Shown piece by piece: positions 9,014-18,299 of a DNA stretch of 60,435 nucleotides. How positions within the stretch are numbered: the first letter of the stretch is position 1; every line of letters starts with the position of its first letter. A program made the translations under genes and the position numbers. The notes beneath the pieces are model-generated. The model saw nothing but the letters and a program-made list of their open reading frames with translations, did no database searches and was not told where the DNA came from. The DNA lies in the NCBI GenBank assembly GCA_944319875.1, contig CALUFR010000114.1, positions 1 to 60,435 of the forward strand, written 5' to 3'. Origin of the DNA: an uncultured Bacteroides sp. (lineage in GTDB: Bacteria > Bacteroidota > Bacteroidia > Bacteroidales > Bacteroidaceae).

Positions 9014-11551
9014 ATGAAACTGAGAGTAGTGGCGCTGTTGTGGATAGTCATGCTATCCGGGCTGACAGCGGCGCAGAATGCAACTTCAACCTTTCAGGTG
9101 AAAGGAGTGTTGCTCGATTCCCTGACACAGGAAGGAGAACCTTACGCCACCATTCGCGTGGCACGGAAGTCGGCTCCCGACAAGCCGGTGAAGATGATGG
9201 CCTCGGACATGCAAGGCAAATTTCAGGAGACGGTGAAAGGCCGGGGTGACTTTATACTGACCGTCACGTCAGTGGGACGTAATCCCCTTGTGAGGAATTT
9301 CTCCGTCAAATCCGGACAGAAACTGGTGGATCTCGGCACGATGTACATGACTGACGCCTCCAATGAACTGGGGCAAGTGGAAATTGTGGCACAAAAGCCG
9401 CTCGTGAAGGCCGATATAGATAAAATAGAATATAATGTAAAGGACGACCCTGACTCGGAAACCAATACCGTATTGGAGATGCTACGCAAGGTGCCGCTGG
9501 TGACTGTGGACGGCGAGGATAATATCAAGGTGAACGGCAGCAGCTCGTTCAAGGTGTACGTCAACGGCAAGCCCAACAACATGATGAGCAACAATCCCAC
9601 GGAGGTGCTCAAGAGTATGCCCGCCAATACCATCAAGCACATAGAAGTGATTACCAACCCCGGTCCGAAATACGATGCCGAGGGCGTGGGAGGCATCCTG
9701 AACATCGTGACCGAAGGCGGAGGCTTTGAGGGTTATACGGTGACGTTGAGCGGTAACGTAAGCAATACGGGTGCCGGAGGAGGTGTGTTCGGCACGGTGC
9801 AGAAAGGAAAATTTACGGTAAGCGCCCGCTACAACTATAATTATAATAACAGTCCTCGCAGCTACTCCGGAGGTACGCAGCGGGCTACGGACGCCACTTC
9901 CGATGTGGCCAATTTGGATTATGACGGAAGCAGTAAAGGCGACGGCAATTTCCAGTCGGGAAGTTTGGAAGCCAGCTATGAGATTGATACGTTGAACTTG
10001 GTGAGCGCTTCGTTCGGTCTCTGGGGTGGAGGCAACGACAGCCGGGGAGGCTCGAATTACCTTGGCACGTCTCCGCTTGACGGAAGCACGCTGTACCGTT
10101 ACCAGACAAGCAACCGCGGGCACTCGTCCTGGTACTCCATAGACGGTAGTGTCGATTACCAGCGCATATCGCCCACCGTGAAAGGGCGGATGCTTACGTT
10201 CTCTTACAAGGTCAACACCCGGCCGCAGACGTCGGATTCGGATACGGAGTATGAGATAGAAGACGGCTATAGTCCGGATTGGGCTGACTATTTGCGCCGG
10301 CTGCAGGACCAGCAGAACAACGGAGACCAGAATACGACGGAGCATACCTTCCAGGCGGACTATACCACGCCTATCGGCAAGATACATACCATAGAGTCCG
10401 GCGTGAAGTATATTTTGCGCAACAACTCCTCCGACAATGACCGCTACCTGCGTACCTCTGTTGATGCGGCGGATTATCAGTTTGACGAGGAACACAGTAC
10501 CCACTATCGCCATCAGAACGACATTATCGCCGCTTATCTGGGTTACGGCTTGAACTGGAAGAAACTCTCAGGCCGTCTGGGTGTGCGTTATGAACATACG
10601 ATTGAAGACGTGAAATACCTGTTGGGACGCGGTGACGACTTCCGCAAGAACTATGACGATGTGGTGCCGTCCGTCTCTTTGGGATGGAAGGTGACCGACT
10701 TGTCCAATTTGCGCTTGGGCTACAACATGCGTATTTATCGTCCGGGTATTTGGTATCTGAATCCGTATCTGGATGACAGCAACCCCGCCAACATGAGCCA
10801 AGGTAATTCAGAACTGAAGAGTGAGCACAGCCATGCCTTCTCGCTGAGCTATAGTAACTTCACTCCGAAGTTCAACATCAATGTCGCCGCCCGCTATTCG
10901 TTTACCAACAACAGCATCCAGTCTGTTACCAGTCTGGTGTCTGATAATGACATCGCTGATCTTGACCCAAGCAAGCGCACGGGCAAGGATGTGCTCTACA
11001 CCACTTACCAGAACATCGGCAAGAGCCGCGACTTTAACTTAAGCGCATACGCCAACTGGAATGCGAGCAAGAATACGCGTATCTACGCCAACCTCTTCGG
11101 TGGTTATACAAAACTGAAGGGTGCCGGTGGGCTGGAGAACGACGGATGGAACTTCTTCGGTTACGGAGGCGCGCAGCAGACGTTCAAGCATGACTGGCGC
11201 TTGAGCTTGAACATATTCGGGCAGACGCCTTGGATTATGCTACAAGGAAAAGGAAGCAGCTTTTTCAGCTATGGGCTGAGTTTGAACAAGTCCTTCATGG
11301 AGCGGCGGTTGTCTTTGTCGGCCTATGCCAATAATTTCTTCAAGAAATACAACCGTTTTGAGTCACATATAGAAGGCACGGGCTTTGTGAATGACACTTG
11401 GAACAAATATCCGCAAATGCGCTTAGGCTTCAGCATAAGCTATCGTTTCGGTGAATTGAAAGCCAGTGTGAAAAAGGCAGCCCGTACCATCAGCAACGAT
11501 GACGTGAAGTCCGGCGGAGGTGGCGGTGGCGCCTCGGGTGGCGGTGAATAA
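9014..11551 (+). CDS. Outer-membrane beta-barrel protein, TonB-receptor-like with CarboxypepD_reg N-domain
   Basis: An 845-residue protein with a signal peptide (LTAAQ, cut near residue 21), a carboxypeptidase-regulatory-like domain (about 25-120), a TonB-receptor plug-like segment (ETNTVLEMLRKVPLVTVDGEDNIKVNG...GVGGILNIVTEGG) and a C-terminal barrel of the OMP_b-brl_3 type rich in aromatic, alternating strands. No TonB box or SusD partner is visible, so it is not a SusC. It ends in a glycine-rich tail (GGGGGGASGGGE). The ligand is unknown. A strong bidirectional hairpin follows the stop. Confidence 0.85.
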   Translation: MKLRVVALLWIVMLSGLTAAQNATSTFQVKGVLLDSLTQEGEPYATIRVARKSAPDKPVKMMASDMQGKFQETVKGRGDFILTVTSVGRNPLVRNFSVKSGQKLVDLGTMYMTDASNELGQVEIVAQKPLVKADIDKIEYNVKDDPDSETNTVLEMLRKVPLVTVDGEDNIKVNGSSSFKVYVNGKPNNMMSNNPTEVLKSMPANTIKHIEVITNPGPKYDAEGVGGILNIVTEGGGFEGYTVTLSGNVSNTGAGGGVFGTVQKGKFTVSARYNYNYNNSPRSYSGGTQRATDATSDVANLDYDGSSKGDGNFQSGSLEASYEIDTLNLVSASFGLWGGGNDSRGGSNYLGTSPLDGSTLYRYQTSNRGHSSWYSIDGSVDYQRISPTVKGRMLTFSYKVNTRPQTSDSDTEYEIEDGYSPDWADYLRRLQDQQNNGDQNTTEHTFQADYTTPIGKIHTIESGVKYILRNNSSDNDRYLRTSVDAADYQFDEEHSTHYRHQNDIIAAYLGYGLNWKKLSGRLGVRYEHTIEDVKYLLGRGDDFRKNYDDVVPSVSLGWKVTDLSNLRLGYNMRIYRPGIWYLNPYLDDSNPANMSQGNSELKSEHSHAFSLSYSNFTPKFNINVAARYSFTNNSIQSVTSLVSDNDIADLDPSKRTGKDVLYTTYQNIGKSRDFNLSAYANWNASKNTRIYANLFGGYTKLKGAGGLENDGWNFFGYGGAQQTFKHDWRLSLNIFGQTPWIMLQGKGSSFFSYGLSLNKSFMERRLSLSAYANNFFKKYNRFESHIEGTGFVNDTWNKYPQMRLGFSISYRFGELKASVKKAARTISNDDVKSGGGGGGASGGGE

Positions 11552-11567
11552 GCCCGTTGATAAAATG

Positions 11568-11608
11568 ACAAATCCTCCCGAAGCGGATACCCGCTCGAGA
11601 GGATTTGT
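11568..11608. terminator. Bidirectional intrinsic terminator hairpin
   Basis: Arms ACAAATCCTC (11568-11577) and GAGGATTTGT (11599-11608) are perfect complements, extended inward by AGCGG/CCGCT around the loop ATAC. T-rich sequence follows on both strands (TGTTTCT on plus, TCATTTTATC on minus), so it can serve the 9014 gene and the opposing tRNA. Confidence 0.85.
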
Positions 11609-11616
11609 TGTTTCTG

Positions 11617-11698
11617 TGCGGGTGATAGGACTCGAACCTACACGCCTTGCGGCACCAGATCCTAAGTCTGGCGCGGCTGCCAATTACGCCACACCCGC
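11617..11698 (-). tRNA. tRNA-Leu (anticodon UAG)
   Basis: The minus strand folds as an 82-nt tRNA. The acceptor stem is GCGGGTG/CACCCGC with discriminator A. The anticodon stem CCAGA/TCTGG encloses the loop CTTAGGA, so the anticodon is UAG, reading CUN leucine codons. A short variable arm (TGCCGCAAGGCGT) and the T-loop GTTCGAGTCC are present. The 3' CCA is not encoded. Confidence 0.95.
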
Positions 11699-11723
11699 AT
11701 GTGTGCTTTGCGATACAGCGGGG

Positions 11724-11754
11724 CAAAGGTAAGCAATATTTTTCGTTCTGCCAA
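11724..11754 (-). promoter_or_regulatory. Promoter for tRNA-Leu
   Basis: On the minus strand TACCTTTG (11724-11731) matches TAnnTTTG, with TTG 20 bases upstream (11752-11754). It lies about 25 bases before the mature tRNA 5' end, which fits a tRNA promoter separate from the S41 gene. Confidence 0.65.
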
Positions 11755-11766
11755 CTAATTTCAGGG

Positions 11767-12774
11767 TTACTCGCCGTTTCCGGTTGAAATCAGGCGTCGT
11801 GCCGTTTCTATGATGGTGTCTATGTCGTTTGCTTCGTCTTCTTCCGTCATGTCTACCCACACGTCCGGTTCGATACCGAATTCAATGTGTTGCTTGTCCG
11901 CGTCCAGGTGGGGACTGGCGGAGAAGCGTACCGTCCATCCGTTGGGCAGTTCGGACGTGAAAGGCAGGCCGGCTCCTCCTCCTGTCTGGTCGCCTACGAT
12001 GGTTACCTGTGGCAGATAGCGCATGGCGTTGACAAAGTCGTTGGTCGCGCTATATGAGTGCCGGTTGGTCAGGACAACGGCTTTCTTCTGCCAGCGTACA
12101 CCGTCGGATGGATCCAAGTAGATTGGTTCGGGATCGGAGAAGTCGCTATGCCCCGTGCCGGTCTTGTGTTGGATGTAGCCGGTCAGCACCCGCCCGTTGG
12201 TGAAGCGGGAAGCGATGCGGGTGGAGTAGGTCAGATTACCTCCGCCGTTGTTGCGCACATCGATGATAAGACCGTTGCAGATGGCCAGGTAGGAAAGCGC
12301 TTCATCCAGATTTCCCTCGCCTACACCGTTGGAGAAGGAAGTGTAAGAGATGTAGCCCACATTATCTTCCAGTATGGTGTATTTTAGTCCGCCCGATATG
12401 CGGTAGTCCCTCCCCAGATATTGCTCCACAATGCTTTCGTCGTAATTGCGTGGATAATCCAGGTACCAGTCCCAGTAGCGTGCCGTGTTTGATGCCGAGT
12501 AGAGGTTGACATGCCCGTCCTTCAGCTCGGCCAGCATGTTGCCCAATACTTCAAACAAGCCGTCGTTGCTCATGTCCGGTGTGATGAGGGGTTGATATTT
12601 GTCGTGTATGGCGTCCCAGTCTATTTGTTTGTAGTCGAGGTAGCAGTATTGTTCATCAATGATGCGCCACAGGGCTTCAAAGTTACCCTGTGGGGAATTA
12701 TCGTAGGCTTCTTCGCGGATGCAGGAGGCGAAGAGCTGGGCGATGAACAACAGGAAGAAAAAGGTACGTTTCAT
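11767..12774 (-). CDS. S41 family serine peptidase, lipoprotein
   Basis: A 335-residue protein of the C-terminal processing peptidase family. It has a lipoprotein signal with lipobox LFASC (Cys18) and the S41 core: GYISYTSFSNG, LIIDVRNNGGG and the nucleophile region VLTNRHSYSATNDFV, where the Ser of YSAT is the likely catalytic residue, followed by GDQTGGGAGLP. No PDZ domain is obvious, so it is a short Bacteroidota-type member. It follows the DUF3316 gene by 14 bases on the same strand, indicating co-transcription with it and with the upstream topoisomerase gene. Confidence 0.88.
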   Translation of the reverse strand: MKRTFFFLLFIAQLFASCIREEAYDNSPQGNFEALWRIIDEQYCYLDYKQIDWDAIHDKYQPLITPDMSNDGLFEVLGNMLAELKDGHVNLYSASNTARYWDWYLDYPRNYDESIVEQYLGRDYRISGGLKYTILEDNVGYISYTSFSNGVGEGNLDEALSYLAICNGLIIDVRNNGGGNLTYSTRIASRFTNGRVLTGYIQHKTGTGHSDFSDPEPIYLDPSDGVRWQKKAVVLTNRHSYSATNDFVNAMRYLPQVTIVGDQTGGGAGLPFTSELPNGWTVRFSASPHLDADKQHIEFGIEPDVWVDMTEEDEANDIDTIIETARRLISTGNGE

Positions 12775-12788
12775 GATGCTCGGAAGAT

Positions 12789-13622
12789 TTAGTGCTTACG
12801 GGGTTTCTTCAATGAGTAGAATTCTTTCACAATGCCTACCATAAAGATGTGTGAGTAAGCATGGGTGCGTATGTCGTTGAGCTTCGATTGCTGGGCATCC
12901 CACAGATAGGCCAGGCGCATTTTCATCCGTCCCACGGGAAGGTCGGCGGTCAGCATTTGGCGCAGGGATGGCTGGTTGTGCAGGGAGGTGAATTTCACGA
13001 CTCCCGCGGCGTTGCCCAAGGAGAATATCTCATAGTAAGATTGCCCGTAGTGGGGCGAAAACATGACGCCCATCACCGGCACGTTCAGCTGGTAACGGAG
13101 GCGGATGGGGTAACGCTTGACTTTTACGTCCCATACGGCCATGACCGAGGCATCGAGATTGAAGTAAGCGCGTGCCGAGGCGGGGTTGTTGCCGTTGCGC
13201 AGGTTGTAGAGGAAGCCTCCATTGAGGTCAGTCAGGCCTCCGGCAAGCAGGCGGAAGTTTTCCGTAAGCGGAAAATGGTAATGCAGGCCGTAGCTCCAGT
13301 TGACTTGCGCGCCCAGCATGTTGTTATTGTCCACGCGGTTGTGCGTATAGTTCACGTAGCCTTGCAGGAAGTTCTGGAGCGAAAGTCTGCCTTCCGCCCA
13401 GCGGGTCATGCGCATGGTCTCGCGCGAGACGCGCACCTCCACGCCCTTGTATTCCTGTGGCGACAGATAGGTGTCATACATGTTTGCCATGCCTGCGCCG
13501 TACATCGTGGTGCGTGTGACGAAGTGCGTCTGCCGGGTGGAGTCGGGTAGTTGAAGCTGTGCCCGCAAGGGCATGACGCATAGCAGAAGCGTGACAAATA
13601 TCCCCAAAGCTTTGTTCATCAT
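12789..13622 (-). CDS. DUF3316 family exported protein
   Basis: A 277-residue protein with a signal peptide (MPLRAQ, cut near residue 21). It then carries the DUF3316 pattern seen across Bacteroidota: RTTMYGAGMANMYDTYLSPQEYKG.EVRVSRETMRM, with alternating aromatic strands typical of a small outer-membrane barrel. Function is unknown. It starts six bases after the stop of the topoisomerase IV subunit A gene. Two adjacent ATGs (13622 and 13619) are equivalent choices. Confidence 0.85.
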   Translation of the reverse strand: MMNKALGIFVTLLLCVMPLRAQLQLPDSTRQTHFVTRTTMYGAGMANMYDTYLSPQEYKGVEVRVSRETMRMTRWAEGRLSLQNFLQGYVNYTHNRVDNNNMLGAQVNWSYGLHYHFPLTENFRLLAGGLTDLNGGFLYNLRNGNNPASARAYFNLDASVMAVWDVKVKRYPIRLRYQLNVPVMGVMFSPHYGQSYYEIFSLGNAAGVVKFTSLHNQPSLRQMLTADLPVGRMKMRLAYLWDAQQSKLNDIRTHAYSHIFMVGIVKEFYSLKKPRKH

Positions 13623-13627
13623 TTTTC

Positions 13628-16306
13628 CTATTCAAATAGTTTCATCTGTCCTGTCAACTCGTCCAGAATGTCGCCTTCGCTTTTGTCTCGGTCGGGATCC
13701 AGGTTTTCCGGTTCCTCTTCCGGCGCTTCGGCGGTGGGTTGCGGTTCGGGTTGGCGGGTCGGCTCCAGTTCGTTGACGGTGTCGATGGTGTAGGTCGTCA
13801 GGCGCTTGCCCTTGGCCTTGAATCCCTTGACGGCAATGAACTCATCGGCCTCGACAATCATTGGCTCACGGAAGTTGTCGTGTCCGCCGAACACCACTTC
13901 CAGGCGGGGATAGTATTCGTCGGTCAGCAGGATGAGTTTGTTGTTTTTGTTGTCGCCCAGGTAGTTTTGTTTGCGAGTGCCCGACTCGAAGCAGAAGCGC
14001 TTGATGTAGGGATAGTTCTGCTGGTCGGCGTCGTAGAGTACGGCCGTCCAGACTTTGTTGGGATCGAACTTCTCGATAATGCGGATGCCGTCTTCGTAAT
14101 GGTTGTTCACGTCGAAGTTGGTGGTGTAGAAATCACCGTTGTTCAACACCACGAGAATGAGTTCGTCGCTCTGGTATTCGCCCAGGAACTCGCCGCGGCC
14201 GTCGTAGTTGAGACGCAGCACGTCGCGGTCGAACCACACTTTGCGTCCGCCCAGCGTGGAGCCGCCGCGTTGCTTCAGCGTGATTTTGTGTATCGGGTTG
14301 CGCGTCAAGATGTTGCCGATGGCTTGGCGTCCCTTGATGCCTATCTGGCTAAAGTCTTCCTCGAAGATGATTTTGCGGATGCGTGGGTTGGGCTTCAGCG
14401 TCACCTTGATGATTTCGGCCTCACCGTTGGGGTTGGCGCTGAAGTAGGTGATGCGTGAGTCGGGCGTGCCTTGCGTCACGTCGTATTCACGGTCGCGCAC
14501 GATGGAGGTCACGGCGAAGCGCTTGATGTAGGTGGTGCCGTCCTTGCCGTCGCGATAGCACACGTTGTAGATGGTGCGCTTGTCGTTCTTCTTGAAGACG
14601 TTGGCATAGAGGATGTTCTTGCCTACGAACTTCTTGTCGGCCACGGGGGTAATGACGTAGCGGCCGTCGCGGAAGAAGAGGATGACGTCGTCCAGGTTCG
14701 AGCAGTTGGCCAGGAATTCGTCCTTCTTCAGAACGGTGCCGATGAAGCCTTCCTCGCGGTTGATGTAGAGCTTCTCGTTGGCCTCGATGACCTTGGTCGA
14801 GTCGATGGTGTCGAAGTTGCGCAGCTCCGTGCGGCGGGGGAAGTTCTTGCCGTATTTCTCCTTGAGCATGCGGAACCAGTTGACGGTGTATTCCACGAGG
14901 TTGGCCAGGTGGCGTTCAGTTTCCTCGACGTCGGCCTTCATGCGTGCTATCTGCTCTTCGGCCTTGTCGGAGTTGAACTTCAGGATGCGCGCCATCTTGA
15001 TTTCCATCAGGCGGAGGATGTCGTCCTTCGTCACTTCGCGGATGAATTGCGGGTAATAGGGCGTCAGGCGCAGGTCGATGTGCTCGCAGGCGGCGTCCAT
15101 GTTCTTGGCCTGTTCGAATTCCTTGTCTTTGTAGATGCGCTCTTCGATGAATATCTTTTCGAGCGAGGCGAAATGCAGGCTTTCGAGCACCTCGTCGCGG
15201 TGTATCTCCAGCTCGCGGCGCAGCAGTTCGCGGGTGTTGTCCACAGACTTGCGCAGGACGTCGCTCACGGTGAGGAAGTGGGGCTTGCGCCCGTCGATGA
15301 CGCAGCAGTTGGGCGAGATGCTCACCTCGCAATCGGTGAAGGCATAGAGGGCATCGATGGTCTTGTCCGAGGATGTGCCGGGCGTCAGGTGTACCAGTAT
15401 CTCGACGTTGCCCGACGTCAGGTCCTCCACCTTGCGTATCTTGATTTTGCCTTTCTCGCTGGCCTTCACGATGGAGTCGCACACGCTGGCCACGGTCTTG
15501 CCGTAGGGGATTTCGCGGATGGCCAGCGTCTTGTTGTCCACCTTCTCGATGCGTGAGCGGACGCGCACCGTGCCGCCGCGCTCTCCGTCGTTGTATTTCG
15601 ACACGTCGATGCTGCCTCCCGTCTGGAAGTCGGGGTAGAGGCGGAATTCCTCGCCGTGGAGGTAGCTGACGGCGGCGTCGCACAGCTCGTTGAAATTGTG
15701 TGGCAGGATTTTGGACGACAGGCCGACGGCAATGCCTTCCACGCCCTGAACCAGCAGCAAGGGGAACTTCACCGGCAGGGTCACCGGCTCGCGGTTGCGG
15801 CCGTCGTATGACAATTTCCATTCAGTGGTCTTGGGATTGAACACCACGTCCAGCGCGAATTTGGTCAGGCGCGCCTCGATGTATCGGGCGGCGGCGGCAT
15901 CGTCTCCGGTCAGGATGTTTCCCCAGTTTCCTTGGCAGTCGATGAGCAGGTCCTTCTGCCCCAGTTGCACCAGTGCGTCCTTGATGGAGGCGTCGCCGTG
16001 CGGGTGGAACTTCATGGCCTCGCCCACGATGTTGGCCACTTTATTATATCGTCCGTCCTCCATGCGCCGCATGGTGTGGAGGATGCGTCGTTGCACGGGC
16101 TTCAGGCCGTCCATGATATGAGGCACGGCACGCTCCAGTATCACGTAGGATGCGTAGTCCAGAAACCAGTTCTGGTACATGCCGCTCAGCTGGTGCTTCA
16201 CGTTCTCGTTCTTCGTGTCGGCGGGCTTGTAGTCCGAGTGCTGCTCCCCTTGCGCGGGGGAGCCGTTGTTCAAGTCTTCGTTGTTCGTATCAAAGTCTTC
16301 GCTCAT
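13628..16306 (-). CDS. parC: DNA topoisomerase IV subunit A (GyrA/ParC family)
   Basis: Type IIA topoisomerase breakage-reunion subunit, about 892 residues from the ATG at 16306. This start is chosen because the longer frame to 16408 begins upstream of a TATATTTG promoter element. Seen: KPVQRRILHTM, the fluoroquinolone-determining loop HPHGDASIKDAL (101-112), and the catalytic tyrosine in AAARYIEARL (Tyr142). The C-terminal region has beta-propeller-like repeats and an acidic tail, but no clear GyrA box, which favours ParC over GyrA. The positions equivalent to E. coli ParC Ser80 and Glu84 are Ala106 and Asp110. The partner parE is not in the window. Two envelope genes follow on the same strand. 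Confidence 0.88.
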   Translation of the reverse strand: MSEDFDTNNEDLNNGSPAQGEQHSDYKPADTKNENVKHQLSGMYQNWFLDYASYVILERAVPHIMDGLKPVQRRILHTMRRMEDGRYNKVANIVGEAMKFHPHGDASIKDALVQLGQKDLLIDCQGNWGNILTGDDAAAARYIEARLTKFALDVVFNPKTTEWKLSYDGRNREPVTLPVKFPLLLVQGVEGIAVGLSSKILPHNFNELCDAAVSYLHGEEFRLYPDFQTGGSIDVSKYNDGERGGTVRVRSRIEKVDNKTLAIREIPYGKTVASVCDSIVKASEKGKIKIRKVEDLTSGNVEILVHLTPGTSSDKTIDALYAFTDCEVSISPNCCVIDGRKPHFLTVSDVLRKSVDNTRELLRRELEIHRDEVLESLHFASLEKIFIEERIYKDKEFEQAKNMDAACEHIDLRLTPYYPQFIREVTKDDILRLMEIKMARILKFNSDKAEEQIARMKADVEETERHLANLVEYTVNWFRMLKEKYGKNFPRRTELRNFDTIDSTKVIEANEKLYINREEGFIGTVLKKDEFLANCSNLDDVILFFRDGRYVITPVADKKFVGKNILYANVFKKNDKRTIYNVCYRDGKDGTTYIKRFAVTSIVRDREYDVTQGTPDSRITYFSANPNGEAEIIKVTLKPNPRIRKIIFEEDFSQIGIKGRQAIGNILTRNPIHKITLKQRGGSTLGGRKVWFDRDVLRLNYDGRGEFLGEYQSDELILVVLNNGDFYTTNFDVNNHYEDGIRIIEKFDPNKVWTAVLYDADQQNYPYIKRFCFESGTRKQNYLGDNKNNKLILLTDEYYPRLEVVFGGHDNFREPMIVEADEFIAVKGFKAKGKRLTTYTIDTVNELEPTRQPEPQPTAEAPEEEPENLDPDRDKSEGDILDELTGQMKLFE

Positions 16307-16363
16307 AGTGTTGCTCTCTTCTGGGAAATGGTATGTCGGCCGGTATCTGTTTTCTGCCGCACG

Positions 16364-16371
16364 CAAATATA
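16364..16371 (-). promoter_or_regulatory. TATATTTG -7 element for parC
   Basis: The minus strand reads TATATTTG, with TTG 21 bases upstream, about 58 bases before the chosen ATG. This is an exact -7 match. Confidence 0.6.
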
Positions 16372-16436
16372 CGGATTTCTCTCGAAATATGCCAAATCGC
16401 TCCCGCAATTCTTGCAGGCAAGCGTTGCTTTACTGC

Positions 16437-16546
16437 GTATAAAGCGTCACTTTAAAGCCGTTAAAGCGTTACTTTAATAGGGATAAAGTGATACTTTAAT
16501 GGCTTTAAAGTAGAACTTTATTTTGAGTAAAGCGAAAATAAAGTGG
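16437..16546. repeat. Tandem array of about five 21-23-bp AAAG...CTTT palindromic units
   Basis: Successive degenerate units follow the pattern TAAAGYGnnACTTTAA (for example ATAAAGCGTCACTTTAAAG, TTAAAGCGTTACTTTAAT, ATAAAGTGATACTTTAAT). The middle bases change between units while the AAAG/CTTT arms are kept. It lies in the divergent parC-glyS spacer. No protein is encoded. Confidence 0.75.
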
Positions 16547-16665
16547 GAAGCGGCTGGCTTAAAGAAGGTTATGCGGTGCGGCGGATAACCGTTTCGGCGG
16601 GCGATTCTTCCGCCACCGAAAGATATTTTAATGCTCCGCATGACACGGCATATCGGATAAATGTC

Positions 16666-16673
16666 TATCTTTG
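16666..16673 (+). promoter_or_regulatory. TATCTTTG -7 element for glyS
   Basis: TATCTTTG matches TAnnTTTG and ends 52 bases before the glyS ATG at 16726. Confidence 0.55.
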
Positions 16674-16725
16674 TGGCGTTTTTTTAATCATCCGAAGTGT
16701 AACTTACTTAATATATTCGACAAAA

Positions 16726-18267
16726 ATGGCACAAGAAGACGTTTTTAAGAAGCTTGTTTCCCACTGCAAAGAGTATGGTTTCGTATTCCCCAGCAGCGAA
16801 ATTTATGACGGGCTGGGAGCCGTGTACGACTACGGACAGAACGGCGTGGAACTGAAAAATAACATCAAGCAATACTGGTGGCAGAGCATGGTGCTGCTCC
16901 ACGAGAACATCGTGGGCATCGACTCGGCCATCTTCATGCACCCCACCATCTGGAAGGCCAGCGGACACGTGGACGCCTTCAATGACCCCCTCATCGATAA
17001 CCGCGACTCGAAGAAACGTTACCGTGCCGATGTGCTTATCGAGGATCAGATAGCCAAGTATGACGAAAAGATAAATAAGGAAGTGGCCAAGGCGGCCAAG
17101 AAGTATGGCGACGCTTTCGATGAGGCACAGTTCCGTGCAACTAACGCCCGCGTGCTGGAGCACCAGGCCAAGCGCGACGCCCTGCACCAGCGCTACTCCG
17201 ACGCCATGAACGCCGGTCCCGACCTGAACGAGCTGCGCCAGATTATCCTGGATGAGGAAATCGTCTGCCCCATCAGCGGTACGAAGAACTGGACCGAAGT
17301 GCGCCAGTTCAACCTGATGTTCAGCACCGAGATGGGCTCCACGGCCGACGGTGCCATGAAGGTGTACCTCCGCCCGGAGACGGCGCAAGGCATCTTCGTG
17401 AACTATCTGAACGTGCAGAAGACAGGCCGCATGAAGATTCCCTTCGGCATCGCCCAGATTGGCAAGGCCTTCCGTAACGAAATCGTGGCTCGCCAGTTCA
17501 TCTTCCGCATGCGCGAGTTCGAGCAGATGGAGATGCAGTTCTTCGTAAAGCCCGGTACCGAGCTGGAGTGGTTCAAGAAGTGGAAGGAAATCCGCCTGAA
17601 GTGGCACAAGGCACTGGGCTTCGGCGACGATCACTACCGTTACCACGACCACGAGAAACTGGCCCACTATGCCAACGCCGCCACCGACATCGAATTCCTG
17701 ATGCCTTTCGGCTTCAAGGAGGTGGAAGGCATTCATAGCCGCACCAACTTCGACCTCAGCCAGCATGAGAAATACTCCGGCAAGAACATCAAGTACTTTG
17801 ACCCCGAGACGAACGAGAGCTACACGCCGTATGTCATCGAGACTTCCATCGGTGTGGACCGCATGTTCCTCAGCATCATGTCCGCTTCCTATTGCGAGGA
17901 GCAGCTGGAGAACGGCGAGACGCGCGTGGTGCTGAAGTTGCCCGCCGCCCTGGCGCCTGTGAAACTGGCCGTGATGCCGCTCGTCAAGAAGGACGGCCTG
18001 CCCGAGAAGGCGCGCGAAATCATCGACGCGCTGAAGTTCCACTTCCATTGCCAGTACGATGAGAAGGACTCCATCGGCAAGCGCTACCGTCGTCAGGACG
18101 CCATCGGCACGCCTTATTGTGTCACCGTAGACCATCAGACGCTGGAAGACGGATGCGTCACCCTGCGCGACCGCGACACCATGAAGCAGGAGCGTGTGGC
18201 CATTGCCGACCTCGACCGTCTGATTGCCGACCGTGTCAGCATCACTTCGTTGCTGAAGACGCTTTGA
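16726..18267 (+). CDS. glyS: Glycyl-tRNA synthetase (single-chain, class II)
   Basis: Charges tRNA-Gly; 513 residues, the dimeric alpha2 type. Class II motifs are visible: FRNEIVARQFIFRMREFEQMEMQFFV (motif 2 region), LRPETAQGIFVNYL (the glycine-site signature) and TSIGVDRMFLSIM near the C-terminal catalytic end, followed by an anticodon-binding domain starting LAPVKLAVMPLVKKDG. The start MAQEDVFKKLVSHCKEYGFVFPSSEIY is chosen over the upstream in-frame ATG at 16543 because the family begins here and the promoter element lies between the two. The FKBP gene follows closely. Confidence 0.96.
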   Translation: MAQEDVFKKLVSHCKEYGFVFPSSEIYDGLGAVYDYGQNGVELKNNIKQYWWQSMVLLHENIVGIDSAIFMHPTIWKASGHVDAFNDPLIDNRDSKKRYRADVLIEDQIAKYDEKINKEVAKAAKKYGDAFDEAQFRATNARVLEHQAKRDALHQRYSDAMNAGPDLNELRQIILDEEIVCPISGTKNWTEVRQFNLMFSTEMGSTADGAMKVYLRPETAQGIFVNYLNVQKTGRMKIPFGIAQIGKAFRNEIVARQFIFRMREFEQMEMQFFVKPGTELEWFKKWKEIRLKWHKALGFGDDHYRYHDHEKLAHYANAATDIEFLMPFGFKEVEGIHSRTNFDLSQHEKYSGKNIKYFDPETNESYTPYVIETSIGVDRMFLSIMSASYCEEQLENGETRVVLKLPAALAPVKLAVMPLVKKDGLPEKAREIIDALKFHFHCQYDEKDSIGKRYRRQDAIGTPYCVTVDHQTLEDGCVTLRDRDTMKQERVAIADLDRLIADRVSITSLLKTL

Positions 18268-18299
18268 TAATGGTTAATGATTAAATGATACATAGTTTA

